Shown here: positions 55,913 to 64,000 of the stretch, in pieces
Layout of the letters: each line of letters starts with the position of its first letter
How positions within the stretch are numbered: the stretch's first letter is position 1
Assembly (NCBI GenBank): GCA_027315405.1
Contig: DAHUYB010000057.1
Coordinates: 1-64,000 of the forward strand
Direction of reading: 5' to 3'
Length of the DNA: 64,000 bases
Source: Gammaproteobacteria bacterium
Lineage (GTDB): Bacteria > Pseudomonadota > Gammaproteobacteria > Natronospirales > REEB76
The notes under the pieces: generated by a model
Databases searched by the model: none
What the model was told of the DNA's origin: nothing
Seen by the model: the letters and a program-made list of their open reading frames with translations, nothing else
Translations under genes and position numbers: made by a program

Positions 55913-56308
55913 ATGCCTTTCGATACATAACGCTGATCACCGGTTGATATGCCAAGAGAATCGCGCCGTGTGCCATGCCCGCGTGAACAAACGGCAGGTT
56001 TCGGATGAGCTGGAACAAATCGGCGAGATGAGTATTGGCTGCGCGCACTTCCCGGGAGCGGCTGGCTGCCGGACACTAAGCCGACCGGCCGCTTGGCGGT
56101 GATTTCAAACTGGCATGATACCGGTGTAATCAGCGCTATCCTGCGCTCCCTGGTTACAGCGGCCCAGGTCCGGGGACATGTAGAATGTTTTTTTAACCTG
56201 AGCTTATACCATTACACCCATGGCTTTGTGAAGCAGAGTGGAGAATTCATGAACCTCAATATCCCCTACTGTTATAGAGCATTGAAGTTTCGGGGCTCGA
56301 AACCATGA
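55913..56308 (+). pseudogene. Decayed GNAT-family N-acetyltransferase
   Basis: No single frame covers it, but the 3' part (frame of 56093-56308) reads GRLAVISNWHDTGVISAILR, then SLVTAAQVRGH and GEFMNLNIPYCYRALKF, aligned by eye with the acetyl-CoA-binding and C-terminal blocks of GNAT proteins (GRxAVLPxWRGxGVGxxLL ... GEEFxxxGIPHRxM). The Q/RxxGxG/A loop is destroyed. Upstream in another frame VNKRQVSDELEQ resembles the VFVxEQxVSxELE block of the same family. The 3' frame ends in a 4-bp overlap (ATGA) with the next gene, which supports a former operon. The start is approximate. Confidence 0.6.
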
Positions 56309-56796
56309 ACACACGCTCACCTAATTACCGTGTACTGGCGAGTTCCGAAGAAAACCGCACTGCGGCCCTGGAACTAGCCTGTGGAGCCCGCATGACCCTG
56401 GCGCTGTTCACGCGGGATTTGGACCCGGTCATTTACGACACCCAGGAATTCGTGACGGCCGTGCAACAACTCGCGCTCCGCAGCCGTTACTCGCGCATTC
56501 GCATTGTCGCGATTGATCCTACTGCTGCAATCAAAGATGGGCACCGGCTGATCGAACTCGGCCGGCGGCTCAGCAGTTTCATTGAATTTCGCCGACCATC
56601 GCAGGAACACGCCAAGCTCTCCGAATCCTTGCTGATCGTCGACGAAACCGGCTTGCTGTACCGCCCAGTCGCCAGCCGCTATGAAGGCTTTGCCGATTCC
56701 GATAACGCCTTTGCAGCGCGTGCACGTTTGCGGGACTTCGATGAGATCTGGGAACAAGCGGAGCCGGAGCCGGAATTCCGACGCTTGGGACTGTGA
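56305..56796 (+). CDS. DUF7931-like protein of unknown function
   Basis: A 163-residue soluble protein. It starts with NYRVLASSEENRTAALELAC and has a conserved-looking core RMTLALFTRDLDPVIYDTQE and a tail FDEIWEQAEPEPEFRRLGL. The fold recalls the phospholipase D-like superfamily without HKD motifs. Homologues often lie after a GNAT gene, which fits the decayed GNAT gene here with its four-base overlap. Confidence 0.7.
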   Translation: MNTRSPNYRVLASSEENRTAALELACGARMTLALFTRDLDPVIYDTQEFVTAVQQLALRSRYSRIRIVAIDPTAAIKDGHRLIELGRRLSSFIEFRRPSQEHAKLSESLLIVDETGLLYRPVASRYEGFADSDNAFAARARLRDFDEIWEQAEPEPEFRRLGL

Positions 56797-56859
56797 ATTC
56801 ATGGACCAACTAATGGAGAGCAGAGTCATTGCTGTCGGGAAGCAAACGGCAGGGTTGCC

Positions 56860-57348
56860 ATGACCTGGAATCCGCACGTCACGGTGGCGGCGATCGCACA
56901 ACAAGGGGATCGCTTCCTGGTGGTGGAAGAAAAAGTCCGCGGCACGCTGGTGATCAATAACCCCGCCGGACATCTGGAGGAAACCGAGAGTTTTGTCGAT
57001 GCCGTGCGCCGCGAAACTTTGGAGGAAACCGGCTGGGAATTTGAGCCTGAGGCCGTCACCGGCATCTATCTTTGGAAGAACCTGACTCTGGGAACCACGT
57101 TTCTGCGTGTCGCTTTCTGTGGCCATTGTACGCAACACCATCCAAACCGACCCCTGGATCTGGGTATCGTCGGGCCCCGCTGGTACACGCGCGCTGAATT
57201 GGACAACGCTGCTCTGACCTTGCGCAGCCCCCTGGTAACGCGCTGTATTGACGATTACCTTGCGGGACGGCGTTTCCCTCTTGACATGCTCACCTGCCTC
57301 GGGCAAATCGATATCCTCATGAACGATATGAGCGATGCGCGTGCTTGA
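56860..57348 (+). CDS. nudJ: Nudix hydrolase NudJ
   Basis: A 162-residue Nudix protein with box GHLEETESFVDAVRRETLEE followed by TGW. WNPHVTVAAIAQQGDRFLVV and the end LGQIDILMNDMS fit NudJ, which removes phosphates from thiamin diphosphate-type and nucleotide substrates. It lies 28 bp upstream of mnmA as in other Gammaproteobacteria. Confidence 0.88.
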   Translation: MTWNPHVTVAAIAQQGDRFLVVEEKVRGTLVINNPAGHLEETESFVDAVRRETLEETGWEFEPEAVTGIYLWKNLTLGTTFLRVAFCGHCTQHHPNRPLDLGIVGPRWYTRAELDNAALTLRSPLVTRCIDDYLAGRRFPLDMLTCLGQIDILMNDMSDARA

Positions 57349-57376
57349 ATCAGCGGTGTCAGCGTAAAATAGCGGT

Positions 57377-58525
57377 ATGCATGCGCCTGTCAAAACCCGC
57401 GTAATTGTCGGCCTGTCCGGTGGCGTGGATTCGGCCGTCGCAGCCCTGCTCCTCAAAGAACAGGGTTATGCAGTGGAAGGCCTGTTCATGGACAACTGGG
57501 AAGACCAGGTGGAACAGCGCTACTGCACGGCGGCGGAGGATTTCCAGGACGCGCGCCAGGTATGCGAGCAGCTCGATATCCCATTGCACAAGGCGAATTT
57601 TGCCGCCGAATACCGTGAGCGCGTTTTCCGCTATTTCCTGGATGAATATGCTGCCGGGCGCACGCCCAATCCTGATGTTTTATGCAACAGTGAAATCAAG
57701 TTCAAGGTTTTCCTGGACTATGCGCTACGCCTGGGTGCGAAACTCATTGCCACAGGTCACTATGCCCGTACGGAGAAGACCGATGCCGGCCTACGGCTTA
57801 TGCGCGCTGGCGATGCCGACAAGGATCAGAGTTATTTTCTGCACGCCGTATCCCAGGAAGCTCTGTCCATGAGCCTGTTCCCCGTAGGAGCCCTGCTTAA
57901 GCGGCAGGTGCGTGAGCGCGCCCGTAAGGCTGGTTTTGCCAACCATTCCAAGAAAGACAGCACCGGCATCTGCTTCATCGGCGAACGCAAATTCAGCGAA
58001 TTCCTTGCCAAATACCTGCCTGCTGAACCGGGGAATATCGAGACGCCCCTGGGCGAAGTGCTGGGCACGCACCCAGGGCTCATGTATTACACCCTGGGCC
58101 AGCGTCAGGGACTCGGCATCGGCGGTCGCCGGGGCTCACCCGCAATACCCTGGTACGTGGCGGCTAAAGATCTTCGGCGCAATGCGCTGGTGGTCGTGCA
58201 AGATCATGACCACCCGTTGTTGCAGCAGCAGTCACTTATGGCAGACAAGCTTCATTGGATTTCTGGCGCCGCACCCGCGCCACAGTTTGATTGCACTGCC
58301 AAAAGCCGCTACCGTCAAATGGACCAGGCTTGCCATGTGACGATTATGAATACACAGCAGTGCCGGGTGAAATTCCACCGGCCGCAGCGGGCGCTAACGC
58401 CCGGACAATACGTGGTCTTTTATAGAGAGAACGAATGTCTGGGCGGCGGCGTCATCAACGAGGTGGGGCCGGTCATGAGCGGCAATCTGTCAGTTTCCGT
58501 TGTGCGCGCACGAAACGCCGCATGA
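57377..58525 (+). CDS. mnmA: tRNA-specific 2-thiouridylase MnmA
   Basis: A 382-residue enzyme that thiolates U34 of tRNA Lys, Glu and Gln. The ATP-pyrophosphatase loop is [15 protein letters not shown]; the catalytic cysteines are at 103 ([12 protein letters not shown]) and 199 (STGICFIGE). Its stop overlaps the hflD start by four bases. Confidence 0.96.
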   Translation: MHAPVKTRVIVGLSGGVDSAVAALLLKEQGYAVEGLFMDNWEDQVEQRYCTAAEDFQDARQVCEQLDIPLHKANFAAEYRERVFRYFLDEYAAGRTPNPDVLCNSEIKFKVFLDYALRLGAKLIATGHYARTEKTDAGLRLMRAGDADKDQSYFLHAVSQEALSMSLFPVGALLKRQVRERARKAGFANHSKKDSTGICFIGERKFSEFLAKYLPAEPGNIETPLGEVLGTHPGLMYYTLGQRQGLGIGGRRGSPAIPWYVAAKDLRRNALVVVQDHDHPLLQQQSLMADKLHWISGAAPAPQFDCTAKSRYRQMDQACHVTIMNTQQCRVKFHRPQRALTPGQYVVFYRENECLGGGVINEVGPVMSGNLSVSVVRARNAA

Positions 58526-59157
58526 ACCGGACATTGGCAGATCGGGTGCTGGCCCTGGCGGGCGTGGTCCAGGCCGCGGTTCTGGTTAATGATGTCGCCA
58601 CGGGCCGACACGTCGATGAGAGCTCCCTGCAGGTTACCCTCGGCAGCATCCTCAAGACCGAAGCGGCGGATGTGCCGGAGGTATTTGGCGGCGTGCCCGG
58701 TCTCGGCTGCGGTTTGCAGCGGCTGGCCGGATTGCTGGGAGACCAGCACAACTCGGCTGACGTGGTGGTACTGCGCTACACCCTGAGCCTGCTGCAGCTA
58801 CAGGGTAAAGTCATGCGCCGCCGCGCGCTCAAGCGGGTCCTCGACGATGGCATTAAACGCGCTCGCGACCAGTTTCGTCATTTCGGGCCCACGCATGCCA
58901 ATGTACTGGCCAATCTTGCGGATACCTACCTGCACAGCGCTGGCACCATCCAGCCACGCATTATGGTCACCGGCGATGCACTGCATCTGCAGAACCAACG
59001 CATCATAAACATGGTGCGCAGTCTGCTGCTGGGCGGCTTGCGTGCGGCAGTGTTATGGCATCAGTGCGGAGGCTCTCGCTGGATGCTGTTATTTATGCGC
59101 GCCAGCTTGCACAAAGAGACCCAGCGCTTGTTGCGTGAATCCAGTGGTTACGCCTGA
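58522..59157 (+). CDS. hflD: High frequency lysogenization protein HflD homologue
   Basis: A 211-residue all-helical protein. [20 protein letters not shown] at the start and the block [20 protein letters not shown] are typical of HflD, a peripheral membrane protein whose cellular role is poorly defined. The ATG at 58522 overlaps the mnmA stop, which decides the start. Confidence 0.9.
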   Translation: MNRTLADRVLALAGVVQAAVLVNDVATGRHVDESSLQVTLGSILKTEAADVPEVFGGVPGLGCGLQRLAGLLGDQHNSADVVVLRYTLSLLQLQGKVMRRRALKRVLDDGIKRARDQFRHFGPTHANVLANLADTYLHSAGTIQPRIMVTGDALHLQNQRIINMVRSLLLGGLRAAVLWHQCGGSRWMLLFMRASLHKETQRLLRESSGYA

Positions 59158-59272
59158 GCTGCTGCTATCCGCCTCGTCTTTACCTTATAATTACACATCA
59201 GATTAAGTTCCGGGCTCGCCCATTATACCGCTGCACCGACAGCCACATTGCCCCTCTTTTTTCGGAGCAACC

Positions 59273-62014
59273 ATGAAAGACAGTTTCAAATCACGCGCTA
59301 CACTCGCCGCTGGCGGCAAACACTACGAAATGTTCAAGCTCGAGGCCTTGGAAAAGAAATTCAAGATCTCGCGTCTGCCCTATAGCCTCAAGATATTGCT
59401 GGAAAACCTGCTGCGCCTCGAGGACGATGTGACAGTCACGGCCGCGGATGTGGAAGCCCTGGCCAGTTGGAATCCCAAGATCGAATCCGACAAAGAAATC
59501 GCCTTCACCCCAGCGCGGGTGTTAATGCAGGATTTCACCGGCGTGCCGGCGGTAGTGGATCTGGCCGCCATGCGGGATGCCATGAAGAAACTGGGGGGTG
59601 ACCCCGGGAAAATTAATCCGCTCTCACCTGCGGAATTGGTCATTGATCATTCAGTGCAGGTTGACTTCTACGGCCGCCCGGATTCTCTTGCGAAAAACGG
59701 TGAGATGGAATTCGAGCGTAATAAAGAACGTTACTCGTTCCTGAAATGGGGCCAGAAATCATTTCAGGATTTTAAGGTGGTGCCCCCGGATACCGGCATC
59801 TGCCACCAGGTGAACCTGGAATATCTCGCACGCGTGGTATTTGAGCGGAAAATCGACGGCAAATGGCAGGCTTACCCGGATACCCTGGTGGGCACCGACT
59901 CTCACACCACCATGGTGAATGGTCTGGGAGTGCTTGGCTGGGGCGTGGGTGGTATCGAGGCGGAAGCCGCCATGCTGGGCCAACCCTCCACCATGCTGAT
60001 TCCACAAGTCATCGGCGTGCGCCTGTCCGGCGCGCTGCCGGAAGGCTCCACCGCCACCGATCTGGTGCTGACCATCGCAGAACTGCTGCGCAAGCACGGC
60101 GTAGTTGGCAAATTCGTGGAATATTTCGGACCCGGAGTGGCAAATTTGCCGCTTGCCAACCGCGCGACCCTGGGCAACATGTCGCCCGAGTTTGGTTCCA
60201 CCTGTGCCATCTTTCCCATTGACGAGGAAACCCTGAACTATCTGCGCCTCACCGGCCGCAGCAGAGAACATATCGAACTGGTGGAAACCTATGCCAAGGC
60301 TCAAGGGTTGTGGCATGCAGCTGGACAACCGCCTGCGGAATACAGCGAGGTTCTGGAAGTGGATCTTTCCAAGATCGAACCGAGTCTAGCGGGTCCCAAA
60401 CGCCCTCAGGACCGCGTCCCACTGAAGTCCGCCAAGAGCGTGATTGCCAGGCACATCGCCAGTATGGCGGCAGAACGCGCGCAAAAAGTAGAGGATGAGA
60501 CCCGCTTCGAGGATGAAGGCGGCAGCATTGCCACCGACACACACGCCACCGATGGCACCACCGGTGTAACCACGGTTTCCATGGACGGACAAACCTTCAA
60601 GTTACACGACGGCGACACCATGATCGCTGCCATCACCAGTTGTACCAACACTTCCAATCCGGAAGTGATGCTGGGCGCGGGATTGCTGGCACGCCGGGCG
60701 CGCGCTAAGGGTCTGAAGCCCAAGCCCTGGGTCAAAACCAGTCTTGCCCCCGGCTCCAAGGTGGTGACCGATTATCTTAAGAAAGCCGGACTGCTGGAAG
60801 ATCTGGCGGCGCTGGGATTCAATCTGGTGGGTTACGGTTGCACCACCTGCATCGGCAATTCCGGACCGCTGCGTCCGGAGATCAGTGAAGGCATCCGCAA
60901 AAGCGACCTGATCGCCAGCGCGGTGCTCTCCGGCAACCGCAATTTTGAAGGCCGCATTCACCCCGAAGTGAAGATGAATTTTCTGGCATCACCACCGCTG
61001 GTGGTAGCCTACGCCCTCGCCGGGAGCATGCACTCTGATCTGCTGAATGAACCGCTGGGCGCCGGCAAGGACGGCAAACCTGTCTACCTCAAGGATATCT
61101 GGCCCAGCCAGAAGGAAATCTCCGATCTTATCGCCGCCAACATTGACTCCGGCATGTTCATGAATGTTTACGGACAAGTCTTCGATGGCGATAAAAACTG
61201 GGACAGCCTCAAGGTACCGGCAGGCCAAATTTATCATTGGGACAAGGATTCCACCTATGTGCGCACCCCCCCTTACTTCGATGGCATGCGCATGCAGCCA
61301 CAGGCTGTGGATGACATTCACGGCGCGCGTGTGTTGGCGTTGCTGGGAGACTCCGTGACCACTGATCACATATCGCCGGCAGGCAACATCAAGAAGGACA
61401 GTCCCGCAGGTAAATACCTGATGGAACATGGCGTACAGCCGAAAGATTTCAACTCCTATGGCTCGCGCCGCGGCAACCATGAAGTTATGGTGCGTGGTAC
61501 TTTCGCCAATATCCGTCTGCGCAATCTGCTGGCGCCGGGGACCGAAGGCGGCGTCACAAATTACCTACCCAGCGGCAAGATCATGAGTATCTATGATGCC
61601 GCTATGAAATACCAAAACGACAAGATGCCGCTGCTGGTCATCGCCGGCGAGGAATACGGCAGCGGTTCCTCGCGCGACTGGGCCGCAAAAGGCACCTTGC
61701 TCCTCGGGGTGCAGGCCGTCATTGCCAAAAGCTTTGAGCGCATTCACCGCGCCAACCTGATCGGCATGGGCGTGCTACCGCTGCAATTCCACAAGGGCGA
61801 AGATGCCAAATCACTGGGATTGACCGGCAAGGAAGAGTTTTCCATCGCAGGTTTGGAAAACGGCAATGCCAGGGAAGTGAACGCCAAGGCCATGAGCGCG
61901 GACGGCAAAATAAGGAATTTCAAGGTTCGCGTACGCCTCGATACACCCAAGGAGCGGGATTACTACCGTAATGGCGGCATTCTGCAATACGTCCTGCGCC
62001 AACTTGCTGCTTGA
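59273..62014 (+). CDS. acnA: Aconitate hydratase A
   Basis: A 913-residue citrate/isocitrate isomerase with a 4Fe-4S cluster. The cluster cysteines lie in [11 protein letters not shown] and [12 protein letters not shown]; the swivel domain has [20 protein letters not shown]. Length and order of blocks match AcnA rather than AcnB. GGAG precedes the ATG and a TATAAT (59186-59191) is 82 bp upstream. With icd and fumC it supplies three citric-acid-cycle steps from this window. Confidence 0.97.
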   Translation: MKDSFKSRATLAAGGKHYEMFKLEALEKKFKISRLPYSLKILLENLLRLEDDVTVTAADVEALASWNPKIESDKEIAFTPARVLMQDFTGVPAVVDLAAMRDAMKKLGGDPGKINPLSPAELVIDHSVQVDFYGRPDSLAKNGEMEFERNKERYSFLKWGQKSFQDFKVVPPDTGICHQVNLEYLARVVFERKIDGKWQAYPDTLVGTDSHTTMVNGLGVLGWGVGGIEAEAAMLGQPSTMLIPQVIGVRLSGALPEGSTATDLVLTIAELLRKHGVVGKFVEYFGPGVANLPLANRATLGNMSPEFGSTCAIFPIDEETLNYLRLTGRSREHIELVETYAKAQGLWHAAGQPPAEYSEVLEVDLSKIEPSLAGPKRPQDRVPLKSAKSVIARHIASMAAERAQKVEDETRFEDEGGSIATDTHATDGTTGVTTVSMDGQTFKLHDGDTMIAAITSCTNTSNPEVMLGAGLLARRARAKGLKPKPWVKTSLAPGSKVVTDYLKKAGLLEDLAALGFNLVGYGCTTCIGNSGPLRPEISEGIRKSDLIASAVLSGNRNFEGRIHPEVKMNFLASPPLVVAYALAGSMHSDLLNEPLGAGKDGKPVYLKDIWPSQKEISDLIAANIDSGMFMNVYGQVFDGDKNWDSLKVPAGQIYHWDKDSTYVRTPPYFDGMRMQPQAVDDIHGARVLALLGDSVTTDHISPAGNIKKDSPAGKYLMEHGVQPKDFNSYGSRRGNHEVMVRGTFANIRLRNLLAPGTEGGVTNYLPSGKIMSIYDAAMKYQNDKMPLLVIAGEEYGSGSSRDWAAKGTLLLGVQAVIAKSFERIHRANLIGMGVLPLQFHKGEDAKSLGLTGKEEFSIAGLENGNAREVNAKAMSADGKIRNFKVRVRLDTPKERDYYRNGGILQYVLRQLAA

Positions 62015-62190
62015 CGAACAAGTTATAGATTTAGGGTATTCGGAATATATTATTTAATTAGGATTTAAAGTCCCCAATAATAATCTTCTGTAAGCCGGAT
62101 ATTTTTTGTTGCATTGAGTTTTAATGAGGCGTCAGATCTAAGTCTGGTTTGGCTGTTTAACGAATGCTCTTTATGATTGCGCATAATTCT

Positions 62191-62625
62191 TTAAAACTTA
62201 GTGTTTTCGGTTTTCCATACTTCCGGCTGCCATTTACCTGAGGCCGCAAATTTGGCGCCGATGTAGTAAGCCTCGTGAGCTGCCACGTCGAGCTTCATTT
62301 CTTGCATCTGCCTAGCATCCGGCAGCTTTTGCTTCAACCCCGGCAGATAGGCGAGGTTCACCACCTTGGCCAGCTTGACCCTGAAGGTGTAATTGCCGGG
62401 CTTGATCCAGAGCACACCCTGATCAGAGCGGTTGGTGAGTTTGCCGTCCAGCATCCATATCCGTACCGGATAGATTTTGCGAGGAATCATTTGATAATTC
62501 AGGTACAGCACTGCGTGAAGCTCGCTGCGAGAGTTTACGAACGGCGAAGCCGTGGCCGTAACGCAGAATGCCGCCAACAGCAACCCTGTCAGCCATCGGA
62601 ACGAATTTCGAATGGGCATTGCCAT
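62191..62625 (-). CDS. Secreted protein of unknown family (tandem paralogue 2)
   Basis: A 144-residue exported protein. AAGGAG precedes the ATG at 62625; a signal peptide ends near TASPF. The mature part has blocks SELHAVLYLNYQ, KLTNRSDQGVLWIKPGNYTF and AYYIGAKFAASGKWQPEVWK that repeat almost unchanged in the neighbouring gene. The pattern suggests a small beta-sandwich, but I do not recognise the family. The two genes are 60 bp apart on the same strand. Confidence 0.75.
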   Translation of the reverse strand: MAMPIRNSFRWLTGLLLAAFCVTATASPFVNSRSELHAVLYLNYQMIPRKIYPVRIWMLDGKLTNRSDQGVLWIKPGNYTFRVKLAKVVNLAYLPGLKQKLPDARQMQEMKLDVAAHEAYYIGAKFAASGKWQPEVWKTENTKF

Positions 62626-62685
62626 AGCCCGTCTCCTTCCTGCGCACGCCACCCCGAGAAAGCGGGTATCCAGCGATTACAGGCT

Positions 62686-63117
62686 TTAATATTTGGCGTC
62701 AGCGGTCTTCCACACTACCGGCCACCACTGGTTGGAAGCCTTAAATTTGGCTCCGATGTAGTAGGCCTTGCCGGCCTTCACATTGATTTTTAGCTCGTGA
62801 TCTGGCTGGCCAAATTCGGCGCTGCGCGACAAACCCGGAACATCGGCAAGATTCACCGTTCCCAACTTAATCTTGAATACATATACACCGGGCTTGATCC
62901 AGAGCACGCCCTGGTTTGAGCGGTTGGTGAGTTCCCCATCTACCGCCCAGATTTTTACAGGCCATATCTGTTTGGCACTCTGATTGACATTTAAATACAG
63001 CACCGCGTGGGGTTCGCTACGGGAGCCCAGAAAAGGCGAGGCCATAGCCGCAGCACAAACCATCGCCAGTAACAGGCCCGTCAGCCATCCCAACAAATCA
63101 CGCATTACAGTTTTCAT
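62686..63117 (-). CDS. Secreted protein of unknown family (tandem paralogue 1)
   Basis: A 143-residue exported protein, clearly the duplicate of the downstream gene: SEPHAVLYLNVNQ, ELTNRSNQGVLWIKPGVYVF and AYYIGAKFKASNQWWPVVWK. A signal peptide (LLGWLTGLLLAMVCAAAMAS) opens it. GGAGGAGG lies ahead of the ATG at 63117. The conserved Trp-Lys end (VVWKTADAKY) and GAKF block probably face a common ligand. Function unknown. Confidence 0.75.
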   Translation of the reverse strand: MKTVMRDLLGWLTGLLLAMVCAAAMASPFLGSRSEPHAVLYLNVNQSAKQIWPVKIWAVDGELTNRSNQGVLWIKPGVYVFKIKLGTVNLADVPGLSRSAEFGQPDHELKINVKAGKAYYIGAKFKASNQWWPVVWKTADAKY

Positions 63118-63194
63118 CACGCACCTCCTCCGGGTCCGCCCCGGGAGCTAAGTCCAGTATAGATCAAATCTACGAAAAAATACGTTTTTCTCAA

Positions 63195-64000
63195 TCATCC
63201 GCGCTCTACCGGACGGGAGGGCTCACGTATCCACTCGCTCCAAGAACCTGCATACAGCCTGCCACCCTTCATTCCCGCCACCTCCATGGCCAGCAGGTTA
63301 TGGCAGGCGGTGACCCCCGAACCGCACATACACACGGTTTCAGCGGGTGAAATACCTTGCAAGGCAGCTTCAAAGCGCTGGCGTAGCGCCTCTGGCGATT
63401 TGAAACCGCCACTCTCAGAAAGGTTCCCTGCAAAGGGCAGGTTGACAGCTCCCGGCACATGCCCCGCCACCGTGTCTATGGACTCCTGCTCGCCCCGGAA
63501 ACGGCTGGGTGCCCTCGCGTCCAGCAGCCGGCCGGTGTGTTCCCTGGATTGTCCTTGGACCATCTTGGAATTTACCCACAGCGCATTCTCGGGGTGTGGC
63601 TGGAAATCGCCCGATGGCACCTTCACCGGCGGTTCCGGTGTGATGGCACGTTCTTCTTTGACCCATTGAGTGATACCGCCATCCAATACCGCCACCTGCG
63701 GATGGCCCAGCCACCGCAGTAGCCACCAGAGCCGCGCGGCGAACGCGCCGCCCGCATCGTCATAGGCTATAACTTGGGTGGAATTATGAACGCCGGCAGC
63801 CGCCAGTTTCTTCGCCAAATACTCCGGCATAGGCAGTGGGTGCCGGCCACTCCCGGGGGTCACCGGTCCGGCCAAGTCCCGATCCAGATGCAAATAATGG
63901 GCGCCTGGAATGTGGCCGGCGCGAAAGTGGCATTCACCCTCTTCGGGGTCCGTCAGCACGAAACGGCAGTCAAACAGGCACCAACCCGAATTCAGGTTGC
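63195..64000 (-). CDS. Thiosulfate/3-mercaptopyruvate sulfurtransferase (5' end outside the window)
   Basis: A two-domain rhodanese protein, open to the right edge, with at least 267 residues. The first, inactive domain starts WCLFDCRFVLTDPEEG and holds VIAYDDAGGAFAARLWWLLR. The second has LLDARAPSRFRGEQE, GHVPGAVNLPF and the active loop CGSGVTACHNLLAMEVAG. A CGSGVTA loop is typical of 3-mercaptopyruvate sulfurtransferases. It moves a sulfane sulfur to acceptors such as cyanide or thioredoxin. Confidence 0.9.
   Translation of the reverse strand, partial: NLNSGWCLFDCRFVLTDPEEGECHFRAGHIPGAHYLHLDRDLAGPVTPGSGRHPLPMPEYLAKKLAAAGVHNSTQVIAYDDAGGAFAARLWWLLRWLGHPQVAVLDGGITQWVKEERAITPEPPVKVPSGDFQPHPENALWVNSKMVQGQSREHTGRLLDARAPSRFRGEQESIDTVAGHVPGAVNLPFAGNLSESGGFKSPEALRQRFEAALQGISPAETVCMCGSGVTACHNLLAMEVAGMKGGRLYAGSWSEWIREPSRPVERG

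Overview
The window looks like a chromosomal segment of a gammaproteobacterium with fairly high GC content. The best taxonomic evidence is gene order: uvrY/gacA, uvrC, pgsA, tRNA-Gly, tRNA-Cys, tRNA-Leu on one strand, and nudJ, mnmA, hflD with purB nearby. A complete system I cytochrome c maturation set (ccmA to ccmI), RoxA, RluE and a type V patatin also fit. I cannot assign a family from this sequence alone. There is no CRISPR array, no intact insertion sequence, no rRNA and no phage module.

Layout. 1-5.4 kb is an eroding electron-transfer patch: the end of an aspartyl/asparaginyl hydroxylase, a multicopper oxidase with three lesions, a cytochrome c gene with an amber codon, a VapBC toxin-antitoxin pair, an intact diheme paralogue of the broken cytochrome, and a short secreted protein cut off by a perfect 29-nt palindrome. 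5.4-12.1 kb holds fatty-acid oxidation (thioesterase, FadB-like protein), a phospholipase D/EEP pair (clsB-like), a nucleotidyl-transfer-like protein and a DUF1499 membrane protein. 12.8-18.6 kb holds an S9 peptidase, dadA, an HD-GYP protein and a PilZ protein.

18.7-31 kb is the cytochrome c region. ccmC-D-E-F-G-H-I (minus strand) are tightly overlapping, and ccmA-ccmB lie on the same strand, but about 5.4 kb of other DNA separates ccmB from ccmC. That insert carries membrane and periplasmic cytochromes, a porin-cytochrome resembling the Cyc2 family (internally deleted), another gutted cytochrome c gene, a hemerythrin-like fragment, two FNR/ANR-type boxes and a degenerate second copy of the 3' end of ccmB. 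The ccmB fragment marks the insert as later than the ancestral ccmABC order. ccmA starts only 10 nt after tRNA-Leu.

31-64 kb is mostly housekeeping: tRNAs, pgsA, uvrC, a family 5 uracil-DNA glycosylase, gacA-type regulator, icd, rluE, class II DAHP synthase, a saccharopine dehydrogenase/aminoadipate-semialdehyde dehydrogenase pair, uppP-like gene, a TPR protein, a short asparaginase, a PlpD-like patatin, nfeD-slipin, DegV, a MazG C-terminal domain coupled to a CoA-type Nudix hydrolase, fumC and purB (divergent), roxA, a decayed GNAT acetyltransferase, a DUF7931-like protein, nudJ-mnmA-hflD, acnA, two tandem secreted paralogues and a sulfurtransferase running off the end.

The most interesting feature is not one new gene. 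It is an oxygen-regulated cytochrome/porin module lodged inside the operon for cytochrome maturation, in a state of partial decay, together with a second decaying copper oxidase/cytochrome patch at the left edge.
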